Notes under the pieces: model-generated
Told to the model about the DNA's origin: nothing
The model's database searches: none
What the model saw: the letters and a program-made list of their open reading frames with translations, nothing else
Assembly: GCF_016834655.1 (NCBI RefSeq)
Contig: NZ_JAENHP010000005.1
Location: 124,001 to 188,000, forward strand
Direction of reading: 5' to 3'
DNA: 64,000 nucleotides
DNA from: Paractinoplanes ovalisporus
GTDB lineage: Bacteria; Actinomycetota; Actinomycetes; Mycobacteriales; Micromonosporaceae
Made by a program: the position numbers and the translations under genes
In this document: in pieces, positions 41,280-49,523 of the stretch
How the letters are laid out: each line of letters begins with the position of its first letter
How positions within the stretch are numbered: the stretch's first letter is position 1

Positions 41280-43538
41280 ATGCCCAGCGAGCCGCCGACC
41301 CCACCGCAGGTGCCGGCCGGCGGCTCGCTGGACAAACTTCGCGAACACATCGGCGCCGCGGCCCGGCAGGATCGGGCGGCGGCGCTCGACGCGTGGTTGC
41401 AGGAGTTGTTCCCCAGCCATCTGCCCGGCGTCAGCCTGGTGGCGGTCGGCGGGCTGGGGCGGCGCGACTGCGCGCCCTACAGCGACCTCGACCTCGTGCT
41501 GCTGCACAACGGCGCGGCCGGCATCGACCGGATCGCCGCCTCGCTCTGGTACCCGATCTGGGACGCCCGGCTCGGCCTCGACCACTCCGTGCGCACGCTG
41601 CCGGAGGCGCTGTCGGTCGCGCACGACGACGTCAAGGTCTCCCTCGGCCTGCTCGACGCCCGCCACGTGGCCGGCGACGCGGCCCTGACCGCCGAACTCG
41701 TGGCCGCCGCGGGCGACCAGTGGCGGCGCACCGCCGTCCGGCTGCTGCCCGCGCTCAAGGAGCTGACCGTGGCCCGGTGGGCGAGCCACGGCGAGCTCGC
41801 GTTCCTGCTCGAGGGCGACCTCAAGGAGGCGGCGGGCGGGCTGCGCGACGTCACCCTGCTGCGCGCGATCGGCCGGGCCGGGGTGGCCGACACCATGCGT
41901 CCCGCGGTGCGCGCGGCCAACCTGCGACTTCTCGACACCCGCGACGCCCTGCACCTCGCGGTCGGGCGCCGGGTCGACCGGCTCGTCGCCCAGGAACGTG
42001 CGGCGGTGGCCGACCTGCTCGACCTCGACGACGGGGACGCGCTGCTGCGCCGGGTCGCGGGGGACGCCCGTACGGTGGCCCACGCCCTGGACGACGCCTG
42101 GCGCGCCACCGACCGGCTCCGCAGCGGCCGTCGCCGGGGAATGCCGGCCGGAACACCTTCGCGTCGCCCGGTCGCGCGTGACGTGGTCGAGCAGGACGGC
42201 GAACTGGTCCTCGCCCGCACCGCGATCGGCCCGGTCCCCGACCCCAGCCTGTCGCTGCGCGTCGCCGCCGCGGCCGCCACCGTGCAACTGCCGATCGCCC
42301 GGGCCACCTGCGAGTGGCTGGCCGCGTTCTGCCCGCCGTTGCCCACCCCGTGGCCGCCCGCCGCCCGCGCCGCCCTGGTCTCGCTGCTCGGCTCGGGGCC
42401 GGGCCTGCTGCCCACCTGGGAGGCGTGCGACCGCTACGGGCTGATCGACGCCTGGCTGCCGGAGTGGGCGCGGATGCGCAGCCTGCCCCAGCACCACCCG
42501 ATCCACCGGTTCACCCTCGACCGGCACCTCGTGCAGGCCGCGTACGAGGCCACCGCCCACGCGCGCGAGGTCGACCGCCCCGACCTGCTGCTGATCGGCG
42601 CCTTCCTGCACGACGTGGGCAAGGGCCTGCCCGGCGACCACAGCCTGGTCGGCGCGCCGATCGCGGGCGAGATCGCGACCCGGATCGGGCTGGCGCCGGC
42701 CGACGTGGCGACGATCGAGAAGCTGGTCCGGCTGCACCTGCTGCTGCCCGACGTGGCGACCCGCCGCGACCTGAGCGACCCGATGACCATTTCGGCCGTG
42801 GCCGAGCAGGTCGGCGACCCGGCCACGCTCGACCTGCTGCACGCGCTGGCCCGGGCCGACTCGCAGGCCACCGGCCCGGCCGCCTGGTCGGACTGGAAGG
42901 GCCGCCTGATGGCCGAGCTGGTCAGCCGGGTGCACACCGCGCTCGACACGGGTGAGCTGCCCGAGCCCCCGGCCCCCGACCCCGAGCTGCTCGAGGGTGA
43001 CCTGCCCGCCGTCCACCTCGACGGGGACCGCCTGGCCGTGGCCGCCGCCGACCGGCGCGGGCTGCTCGGCGCGGTCGCCGCCTGCCTGGCCATGCACCGG
43101 CTCGACGTGGTCGGGGCGAACGCGAGCACGGTCGACGGGCGGGCCATCGTCGAGTTTTTCACCCAGCCCCGCTACGGCAGCCCGTACGACCCGGTGGCGC
43201 TCGCGGCCGATCTGCGCCGGGTGGCCGCGGGGGACGTGTCGGTGACCCAGCGGGTGCGGGCCCGGGCGATGAGCGCGCGGGGCGGCACGGCCTCGCCGCG
43301 GGTCGTCTGGCAGCGCGACGTAGCGACCGACGCCGCCGTGATGGAGCTGCGGGCGGCCGACTCGCCCGGTCTGCTCTACCGGGTGGCGAGCGCGCTCGAC
43401 GAGGCCGGCGCCGAGGTGCGCGCGGCCCGCATCTCCACCCTCGGCGGTGACGTGGTCGACGCGTTCTACCTGGTCGGGTCGTGGGCCGAGGCGGCCGAGC
43501 GCGATCGGGTGACCGCCGCCGTGCTGGCCGCGGTGTAA
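41280..43538 (+). CDS. glnD: PII nucleotidyltransferase/deadenylylating enzyme
   Basis: 752 residues. The nucleotidyltransferase domain has GGLGRRDCAPYSDLDLVLL (GG and DxD, residues ~60-75), followed by the GlnE-like helical domain EGDLKEAAGGLRDV. An HD domain with FLHDVGKGLPGDHS is central (~440). Two C-terminal ACT domains follow (DRRGLLGAVAACLAMHRLDV and DSPGLLYRVASALDEAGAEV), which sense glutamine in the family. It modifies GlnB. The ATG at 41280 is taken; a TTG nine bases earlier is possible. ffh, usually next in actinobacteria, is replaced by a glycan island. Confidence 0.95.
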   Translation: MPSEPPTPPQVPAGGSLDKLREHIGAAARQDRAAALDAWLQELFPSHLPGVSLVAVGGLGRRDCAPYSDLDLVLLHNGAAGIDRIAASLWYPIWDARLGLDHSVRTLPEALSVAHDDVKVSLGLLDARHVAGDAALTAELVAAAGDQWRRTAVRLLPALKELTVARWASHGELAFLLEGDLKEAAGGLRDVTLLRAIGRAGVADTMRPAVRAANLRLLDTRDALHLAVGRRVDRLVAQERAAVADLLDLDDGDALLRRVAGDARTVAHALDDAWRATDRLRSGRRRGMPAGTPSRRPVARDVVEQDGELVLARTAIGPVPDPSLSLRVAAAAATVQLPIARATCEWLAAFCPPLPTPWPPAARAALVSLLGSGPGLLPTWEACDRYGLIDAWLPEWARMRSLPQHHPIHRFTLDRHLVQAAYEATAHAREVDRPDLLLIGAFLHDVGKGLPGDHSLVGAPIAGEIATRIGLAPADVATIEKLVRLHLLLPDVATRRDLSDPMTISAVAEQVGDPATLDLLHALARADSQATGPAAWSDWKGRLMAELVSRVHTALDTGELPEPPAPDPELLEGDLPAVHLDGDRLAVAAADRRGLLGAVAACLAMHRLDVVGANASTVDGRAIVEFFTQPRYGSPYDPVALAADLRRVAAGDVSVTQRVRARAMSARGGTASPRVVWQRDVATDAAVMELRAADSPGLLYRVASALDEAGAEVRAARISTLGGDVVDAFYLVGSWAEAAERDRVTAAVLAAV

Positions 43539-43569
43539 CCAACCGGTTCGTCGGGGCGTTGACCGGTGC

Positions 43570-45999
43570 ATGCCGTCAAACCCATCCGGGCTGCTCGATG
43601 ATCATGTGACGGCGGCCGGGCCCCGGTTCCGCCTCGCCCTGACCGCCACCGCCTCCCGCAACCGCTCGCTGGACGCCCGCGAGCTGCTGGCCCGGGCCGC
43701 ACTGGGTGAGCACGGCACGCTCGACCAGCTGCTCACCGCCGCGCGGGGCGGCGACCGGCGGTGGCTGCGCCGGATCCGGCGGCGGATCGACCCGGGCCTG
43801 GTGGCCGCGCTCGCGCACACCCTCGGGCTGCAGGAGCTGACCGAGACCGACCGGGCCGACGCGCTCGCGCTGTTCGAGCTGATCCGGCGGGCCTGCGGGG
43901 CCCGGGCGCTCTCGCCGGCCAACCAGGCCCTGCACGCCCAGCTGGCGCTCGCGCACGAGGGCCCGGAGCGGGCCCGCAAGCTGATGCGGCGCTATCTGCG
44001 GATCGGGGAGGCGGCCCGGGCCGGCCTGCACGCCGACCTGCAGGCGGGCAAGCGGACCTGGCCCGCCGCCTTCCAGTCGCTGATGCCGGCCCCCGGACCC
44101 GTGGTGGCCGACGGCAACGGCGTGCCGTTCGACCGGATCATCTGCGCCGCACCCGGGCGGGTGGAGGGCACCCACCGCGTCTCGGTGATCGTGACCGCCT
44201 ACCGCCCCGACCGCGGGCTGATCACCGCGGTGCGTTCGATCCTCGCGCAGAGCTGGGCCAACATCGAGGTGATCATCGTGGACGACGCCTCGCCGCCGGA
44301 GTTCGAGCCGGTGCTGCGCGAGGCGGTGGCGCTGGGCGAGCGGATCACCCTGATCCGGATGCCGGAGAACTCGGGGACGTACGCGGCCCGCAACGCCGGT
44401 CTGGACGCGGCCGGCGGTGAGTTCGCCACGTTCCAGGACTCCGACGACTGGTCGCACCCGCTGCGCGTCGAGCGGCAGGTGCGGCCGCTGATCGACGACC
44501 GCAAGCTGGTCGCCACCACCTCGGACGGGCTGGCCGTCACCGACCAGCTGATGTGCACGCGGCCCGGGGTGCGCAGCGGCCGGTTCAACCCGTCGTCGCT
44601 GCTGCTGCGGCGCAGCGCGGTGCTGCGTACGGTCGGTTACTTCGACCGGCTGCGCAAGGCGGCCGACTCCGAATACATCGGACGGATCCAGGCCGCGTTC
44701 GGGGCCGGACGGGTGCGGCACGTGGACTCGCCGCCGCTCGCCCTGATCCGGCTCTCGTCCGGCTCGCTGTCGCGGTCCGAGATCCGGGCGCACTGGATGC
44801 ACCCGGCCCGGACCGCCTACATGTCGGCCTACCAGCGGCACCACCACCTGATCGCGGCCCGGCGGGCCAGCGCGTTCCGGCCCGCGGACGGGTCGGACCG
44901 GCCCTTCCCGGCGCCGGACCACCTGCTCGGCCAGGTGCGGGGGCGGGCGTACGACGTGGTGATGGTGGCCGACTGGCGGTTCCTGGAGAGCGCGCAGCGG
45001 GCGGCCCTGGACGAGATCCGGGCCCTGCACACGGCCGGGCTGCGGGTGGCGTTGCTGCAGCTCGACTCCTACCGGGCGATGCAGCTGCGCCGGGTCCCGC
45101 TCGCGGCGCCGGTGCAGGACCTGGTCAACGACGGCGTGGCCGACCGGATCGCGCCGGACGACCCGGTCGAGGCGGCGCTGCTGGTGGTGCGCCAGGCGGC
45201 GGTTCTCCAGTTCACTTCGGGCGACACTTCCCGCTGCCGAGCGGCCCGCGCCCTGATCGTGGCCGACCGGGCGCCCGTACGCTCCGACGGCAGCGACCAC
45301 CGCTACGACCCGCCGACGTGCACGGACGCGGTGCGGCGGCTCTTCGGGGCCGACCCGCTCTGGGTGCCGCAGGACCCGGGCGTGCGGGCCGCCCTGCGGG
45401 AAGTGGGGAACCTCGACCCGGAGGACCTGCCCGTCGCGCTCGCCCCGGCCGGGTGGGTGGCCGACCGTACGGGCGCCTCGGCCGGAGCCCCGATCGCCGG
45501 AACCGACCTCTGCGACGCGGCGAACTGGCCGCCCGACGCCGCCGACAGCCTCGCCGTGTGCCGCCGCCTGCCCGAGGCGGACGTCCGCGTACGGCTGCCC
45601 GACCGCCCCGCCGACTCCCTCTCGGTGCCGCTGGAACCGACGTGGCTCGGCTATCAGGCGGCCGACCTGGCACCCCGCCCGTTCCTGCACCAGCTCGACT
45701 TCTATCTGCACTTCCCGCCCCGCGAGCAGGCCGAGTGGTTCTCCCGTCCGGCGTTCGAGGCCGCCGCCGCGGGATGTGTGGTGGCGACGCCCGCGCGCTA
45801 CCGGGGCCTCTACGGCGACGCGGCCGTCTATTGCACCCGCTCCGAGGTGGAACCGCTGATCGCCCGCTACCGGGCCGACCCCGGCCTGTTCGCCGCGCAG
45901 AGCCGCCGCGCCCGGCAGACCGTGTCGGTCACCGGCGACCCGGCCCGGTTCGTCGAGCGGATCATGTCGCTGTTGCCGGCGTTGCTGACGATCCCGTAA
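43570..45999 (+). CDS. large glycosyltransferase: GT2 domain fused to GT-B-like domain (paralogue of 47228 gene)
   Basis: 809 residues. An N-terminal helical region (1-150) is followed by a GT-A domain (about 195-440) with RVSVIVTAYRPDRG, EVIIVDDASPP, NSGTYAARNAGLD and the DxD-type QDSDDWSHPLR. The C-terminal part (about 460-809) looks GT-B-like: AYDVVMVADWRFL, then FLHQLDFYLHFPPREQAEWFSRPAFEAAAAGCVV. It is like the 47228 gene over its length. Likely a surface-glycan transferase acting at the membrane; donor unknown. It starts 31 bases after glnD. The ATG is preceded by CGTTGAC rather than a Shine-Dalgarno. Confidence 0.85.
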   Translation: MPSNPSGLLDDHVTAAGPRFRLALTATASRNRSLDARELLARAALGEHGTLDQLLTAARGGDRRWLRRIRRRIDPGLVAALAHTLGLQELTETDRADALALFELIRRACGARALSPANQALHAQLALAHEGPERARKLMRRYLRIGEAARAGLHADLQAGKRTWPAAFQSLMPAPGPVVADGNGVPFDRIICAAPGRVEGTHRVSVIVTAYRPDRGLITAVRSILAQSWANIEVIIVDDASPPEFEPVLREAVALGERITLIRMPENSGTYAARNAGLDAAGGEFATFQDSDDWSHPLRVERQVRPLIDDRKLVATTSDGLAVTDQLMCTRPGVRSGRFNPSSLLLRRSAVLRTVGYFDRLRKAADSEYIGRIQAAFGAGRVRHVDSPPLALIRLSSGSLSRSEIRAHWMHPARTAYMSAYQRHHHLIAARRASAFRPADGSDRPFPAPDHLLGQVRGRAYDVVMVADWRFLESAQRAALDEIRALHTAGLRVALLQLDSYRAMQLRRVPLAAPVQDLVNDGVADRIAPDDPVEAALLVVRQAAVLQFTSGDTSRCRAARALIVADRAPVRSDGSDHRYDPPTCTDAVRRLFGADPLWVPQDPGVRAALREVGNLDPEDLPVALAPAGWVADRTGASAGAPIAGTDLCDAANWPPDAADSLAVCRRLPEADVRVRLPDRPADSLSVPLEPTWLGYQAADLAPRPFLHQLDFYLHFPPREQAEWFSRPAFEAAAAGCVVATPARYRGLYGDAAVYCTRSEVEPLIARYRADPGLFAAQSRRARQTVSVTGDPARFVERIMSLLPALLTIP

Positions 46000-46042
46000 C
46001 GGGCCGGGTCGGGTGCGCGTTGACCTCGGTGTGCGCATCCCC

Positions 46043-47053
46043 ATGACCCGGCTGCTCCGGCTCGCCCGCGCCCTCGTACGGCGGCTCCGCGGCCTGTCCC
46101 GGCGGCAGGTCGTGGGCGTGGTCGTCATCGTGCCCGTGGCCCTCGGCGTCGCGGTCGCGTCGATGATCGGTCAGGCCGCGGTCGCCACCGGCCTGCTCGC
46201 GTTGCTGCTGACCGCCGTGCTGGCCGGGGTGATCCACCTGTCCCGGCGGATCGGCGGCGTCCACCGCGCGACCCAGGAGACCGTGCGTGACCTGCGCGCC
46301 ACCGTCGAGCAGCTGCAACGCCGGGTGATCGCCGCGGTCGAGAAGGAACGGCTCGCGGCCGGGGACCGGCACCGGGAGCTGACCGAGGCGATGGCCCGCA
46401 CCGAGCGGCTCACCGGCCGCGGGGCCGAACTGCTGCTGCGCGAACAGAGCCTGGAGATCGAGGCCCTGCTGCAGCTCTTCCAGCTGGTGACGCCGCGGGC
46501 GCCGATGCCGTCGGGCGCCGGGCTGCACCCGACCGACCTGCTCGGGCTGGTGCACGTCGTCCGGGAACGCCGGCCCGCTCTGGTGGTCGCGCTGGGCGGT
46601 GGGCCGTCGGCGGTCTGGCTGGGCTACGCGCTGGCCGGCGCCGGCGGGCGGCTCGAGGTGGTCGACCACGACACGTCCCGGGTCACGGCTCTGCGGGCCC
46701 TGGTGGCCGAGCACGGTCTGGCCTCGGTGTCGGTGCGCCTGGTGGGGCTGGGCGAGCTCGCCGTGGACGGGCGGACCGGCGAGTGGTACGACGTGGACGC
46801 GCTGGACGGCCTGGCCGACATCGACCTGCTGCTGGTGGACGGGGCGCTCGCGCCGGCCGGGGCGGATCCGCTGGCGCCGGCGTTGCACGTGCTCGGGCGC
46901 AGGCTGGCGCCCGGGGCCGGGGTGGTCGTCGACGACGAGCCGGAGCGGGTGGCGCCACGGCAGGGCGGCGGCTTCGGCCTGACCGTGCGGCGGCGGTTGC
47001 CGGGCCGGTGGACCGTGCTCACCCATCCCGAGAACGTCGGAGCCGCCGTATAA
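46043..47053 (+). CDS. membrane-anchored coiled-coil protein with methyltransferase-like domain (paralogue of 53933 gene)
   Basis: 336 residues. Two hydrophobic segments (VVGVVVIVPVALGVAVASMI and AAVATGLLALLLTAVLAG), then a coiled coil (HRATQETVRDLRATVEQLQRRV...), the conserved LFQLVTPRAPMP, and a Rossmann-like domain LVVALGGGPSAVWLGYALAGAGG. In the paralogue the motif is ELGSGTATIW; here Glu is Ala, so SAM use is questionable. The ATG at 46043 is preferred to GTG 46013. It is followed by a strong hairpin. Confidence 0.75.
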   Translation: MTRLLRLARALVRRLRGLSRRQVVGVVVIVPVALGVAVASMIGQAAVATGLLALLLTAVLAGVIHLSRRIGGVHRATQETVRDLRATVEQLQRRVIAAVEKERLAAGDRHRELTEAMARTERLTGRGAELLLREQSLEIEALLQLFQLVTPRAPMPSGAGLHPTDLLGLVHVVRERRPALVVALGGGPSAVWLGYALAGAGGRLEVVDHDTSRVTALRALVAEHGLASVSVRLVGLGELAVDGRTGEWYDVDALDGLADIDLLLVDGALAPAGADPLAPALHVLGRRLAPGAGVVVDDEPERVAPRQGGGFGLTVRRRLPGRWTVLTHPENVGAAV

Positions 47054-47054
47054 A

Positions 47055-47093
47055 TACCGCTGCCCCGCCGCGGGGGACGGCGGGGCAGCGGTA
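47055..47093. terminator. strong hairpin after the 46043 gene
   Basis: Perfect 15-bp arms TACCGCTGCCCCGCC and complement, loop GCGGGGGAC. It lies between convergent genes ending at 47053 and 47228, so it can serve both. A second hairpin (GGAGCGGC-GGGG-GCCGCTCC) follows at 47121-47140. Confidence 0.85.
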
Positions 47094-47120
47094 CGCGGGA
47101 TTCAGGGGGGTTCCCGCACC

Positions 47121-47140
47121 GGAGCGGCGGGGGCCGCTCC
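47121..47140. terminator. second short hairpin in the convergent gap
   Basis: 8-bp perfect arms GGAGCGGC and GCCGCTCC around GGGG, followed by GAATTCCTGTGGTCTTG on the + strand. Probably a secondary termination structure. Confidence 0.55.
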
Positions 47141-47227
47141 GAATTCCTGTGGTCTTGTGCCCTTACGAATCGGTTGCCCGGCGGCCGGGTTGACGATCCG
47201 CCCGGTTGCCGGACGGTTGCCAATTTC

Positions 47228-49450
47228 TCAGCCCTGCGAGGCCAGCCAGGCGATCCGCTCGGCGTACAGCTCGTGCGCGTGGTGCCGGCGTACGAAGTCG
47301 GCCCCGCGCTCGCCCTGGTCGCGCAGCGCCCGCCGGTTCGCGTGCAGCCGGCCCACGGTCTCCGGCACCTCGTCGGGCGAGCAGTAGACCGCCGCCTCGC
47401 CGAACGTCGGGGCGTACCGGTAGGGCAGCACGGCCACGCACCCGGCGGCGAGCGCGGCCAGCACGTCCGCGTCCGGGTCGGCCGGCTCGGAGTCCGGTGG
47501 CAGGTGCAGGTAGAAGTCGATCTGATAAAGGAACGAGCGCAGGCTGACGTCGCCCGGGCCGTAGACCAGCCAGCTGCGCGGCGGGCCGAACCGGCCGAAC
47601 GATCGGGGCGCGGAACCGGCCGCGTCGAGCAGCCGGACGTCGAGGCGGGCGCTGTCGGGCAGTTCGTCGCGCAGGCGCCGCCACTCGGCCCGTCCGCCCC
47701 GGCAGTGCCGCCCGATCACCGGCCGGTCGGCCCGCGGGCCGCGCCGGTCGAGCCGCCACTGCGCGGCGTCGAGGGTGCTGGGCAGGTCGAGCCGGGCCAG
47801 CGCGGCGTCCCCGTCGGCGAGCAGCCGGCGCCCGTCGGCCCCGGCCGGCGCCCACAACGGCCGCCGCCCGAACAGGCGCACGGCGGCGGTCGCGGCCGAT
47901 TCCGTCACGGCCGCGTCCTCGATCACGACCCGCTGGGCCCGCACGCCGCTGGGCAGGTCGGGAGCGTGCTGCAGGACCCGGGCCGACCGGGCCACCACGA
48001 GCCGGGCCCGCACGTCGTCGGTGAGCTCGACCTGGGTCAGCTCGCCGGTGTTGACCAGCTCCTGCACGCAGCGGTCGAGGTCGCGCGGGCCCTCCCGCAG
48101 GTGGGTCAGCACGTCGAGGTGCAGCAGGGCCGCCCGCAGGCCGCGCGCGGCCAGGGCCCGCAACTGGCCGATGCCGGCGACCCCCGCGCCGCCGGCCGGG
48201 GTCCAGTCGCCCGCGAGCACCACGTCGTACGCCCGGGCCCCGGTCTCGCCGAGCAACCGCCGCGGCACCGCAATCGGGCCCTTGCCCGGATGAGCGGCCC
48301 GGAACGCCGACAGGTACGACCGGCGGGCCGGGTGCATCCAGCCCGGCCGGTAGTCGGGGCTGGAGAGTGACCCCGCCGAGAGCCGGATCAGCGCCAGGGG
48401 AGGGCCGCCGACGTGCTCGATGGCCGCCCGCCCGAACACGGAACGGGCCCGTGCCACGTACTCGGCGTCGGCGCCCTTGCGGACGGGCTGGAAGTGGCCG
48501 AGCCGGCTCAGCGCCTCGGCCCGCCGCATCATCAGCGACGACAGGTTGTACGAGCGCGGGCTGGGCACGCCGGGCCGGGTGACCACCAGTTGCGGGGTGA
48601 CGCGCATGCCGTTCGACGTGGTCGAGAAGACGGTGGCGTCGGCCAGCAGCGGCGCCACCTGACGTTCCAGCCGCAGCGGGTGGGACCAGTCGTCGGAGTC
48701 CTGGAACGTCACGAAGTCACCGGTCGCCGCGTCCAGGCCGGCGTTACGGGCCACATAGGTTCCCGCGTTGGCGAGCATCCGGATCACCCGTACGCGGGGG
48801 TCGAGGGCGGCCGCCGCGCGCAGCACCGGGTCGAACTCGGCCGGCGACCCGTCGTCGACGACCAGGATCTCGTGGTTGGTCCACGTCTGCCGCACGAGCG
48901 AGCGCACCGAGGCGAGCAGTTCCGGCCCGGGCTGCCAGGTGGTGACCACGGTGGTGATGCGACGGGGGTGCCCGGTCCGTTGCACCGGGCCGGTCGTCAC
49001 CCGGTCCAGCGGCGCGCCCGGTCCGTCGGCCACCAGCACCCTCGGCGCCGGCAGCAGCGACGCGAAATTCCAGGTGCCGGTTCCTTTCCCGTACGGGTTA
49101 GCCAGGTCGACGGCGAGCGCGGCGCGCACCTCGTCGGGCACCGCGGGATACGCCGACAGCAGCGCCGCGGTCAGCACGAGATCCCCGGTGCCGTACGCGA
49201 TCTGGCAGTGCAGCCCCTGATGAGCGCCCGTGATCGTGCCCACCGCGCGCAGCCGGTCGAGCAGGGTCAGCGCGTCGGCCTGGTCGTCGGCCCGCAGGTC
49301 CTGCAGCGCGATCACCCGCGCGAGCTCACCGGTGACCCAGGCGTCGCCGGATTCCGCGGCGGCCCGGGCCAGCGGGGCCCGGGCGGCGATCGACCGCGCC
49401 TGCAGGGCGGCGACGGCGAGCGGATGCGCTCGCGAGTTGGTGTCTCCCAC
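47228..49450 (-). CDS. large glycosyltransferase: GT2 domain fused to GT-B-like domain (paralogue of 43570 gene)
   Basis: 740 residues, the only gene of the island on the minus strand apart from the CAP gene. GT-A domain with ITTVVTTWQPGP, EILVVDDGSPAEF, NAGTYVARNAGLDAA and QDSDDWSHPLRLERQV (positions ~170-420), then a C-terminal GT-B-like part with ARAYDVVLAGDWTPA and FLYQIDFYLHLPPDSE. The same module as the 43570 gene, so presumably a related sugar transfer. The GTG at 49450 is a choice among weak starts; no clear ribosome site. Divergent from the 49524 gene. Confidence 0.82.
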   Translation of the reverse strand: MGDTNSRAHPLAVAALQARSIAARAPLARAAAESGDAWVTGELARVIALQDLRADDQADALTLLDRLRAVGTITGAHQGLHCQIAYGTGDLVLTAALLSAYPAVPDEVRAALAVDLANPYGKGTGTWNFASLLPAPRVLVADGPGAPLDRVTTGPVQRTGHPRRITTVVTTWQPGPELLASVRSLVRQTWTNHEILVVDDGSPAEFDPVLRAAAALDPRVRVIRMLANAGTYVARNAGLDAATGDFVTFQDSDDWSHPLRLERQVAPLLADATVFSTTSNGMRVTPQLVVTRPGVPSPRSYNLSSLMMRRAEALSRLGHFQPVRKGADAEYVARARSVFGRAAIEHVGGPPLALIRLSAGSLSSPDYRPGWMHPARRSYLSAFRAAHPGKGPIAVPRRLLGETGARAYDVVLAGDWTPAGGAGVAGIGQLRALAARGLRAALLHLDVLTHLREGPRDLDRCVQELVNTGELTQVELTDDVRARLVVARSARVLQHAPDLPSGVRAQRVVIEDAAVTESAATAAVRLFGRRPLWAPAGADGRRLLADGDAALARLDLPSTLDAAQWRLDRRGPRADRPVIGRHCRGGRAEWRRLRDELPDSARLDVRLLDAAGSAPRSFGRFGPPRSWLVYGPGDVSLRSFLYQIDFYLHLPPDSEPADPDADVLAALAAGCVAVLPYRYAPTFGEAAVYCSPDEVPETVGRLHANRRALRDQGERGADFVRRHHAHELYAERIAWLASQG

Positions 49451-49523
49451 GACAGTTCCAACGATCAAGGAGCCCGGGTGAATTGTCCGTATCGCCCGGT
49501 TGGTACGCGTCGTTGACCATGCC

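Noticed and set aside
40881..43571. Minus-strand open frame of 896 codons opposite glnB-glnD
   Set aside because: It covers well-conserved glnB and glnD on the other strand; the product is basic low complexity.
43576..46128. Minus-strand open frame of 850 codons opposite the GT2 gene
   Set aside because: Antisense of an obvious glycosyltransferase with motif support; the product lacks any fold signature.
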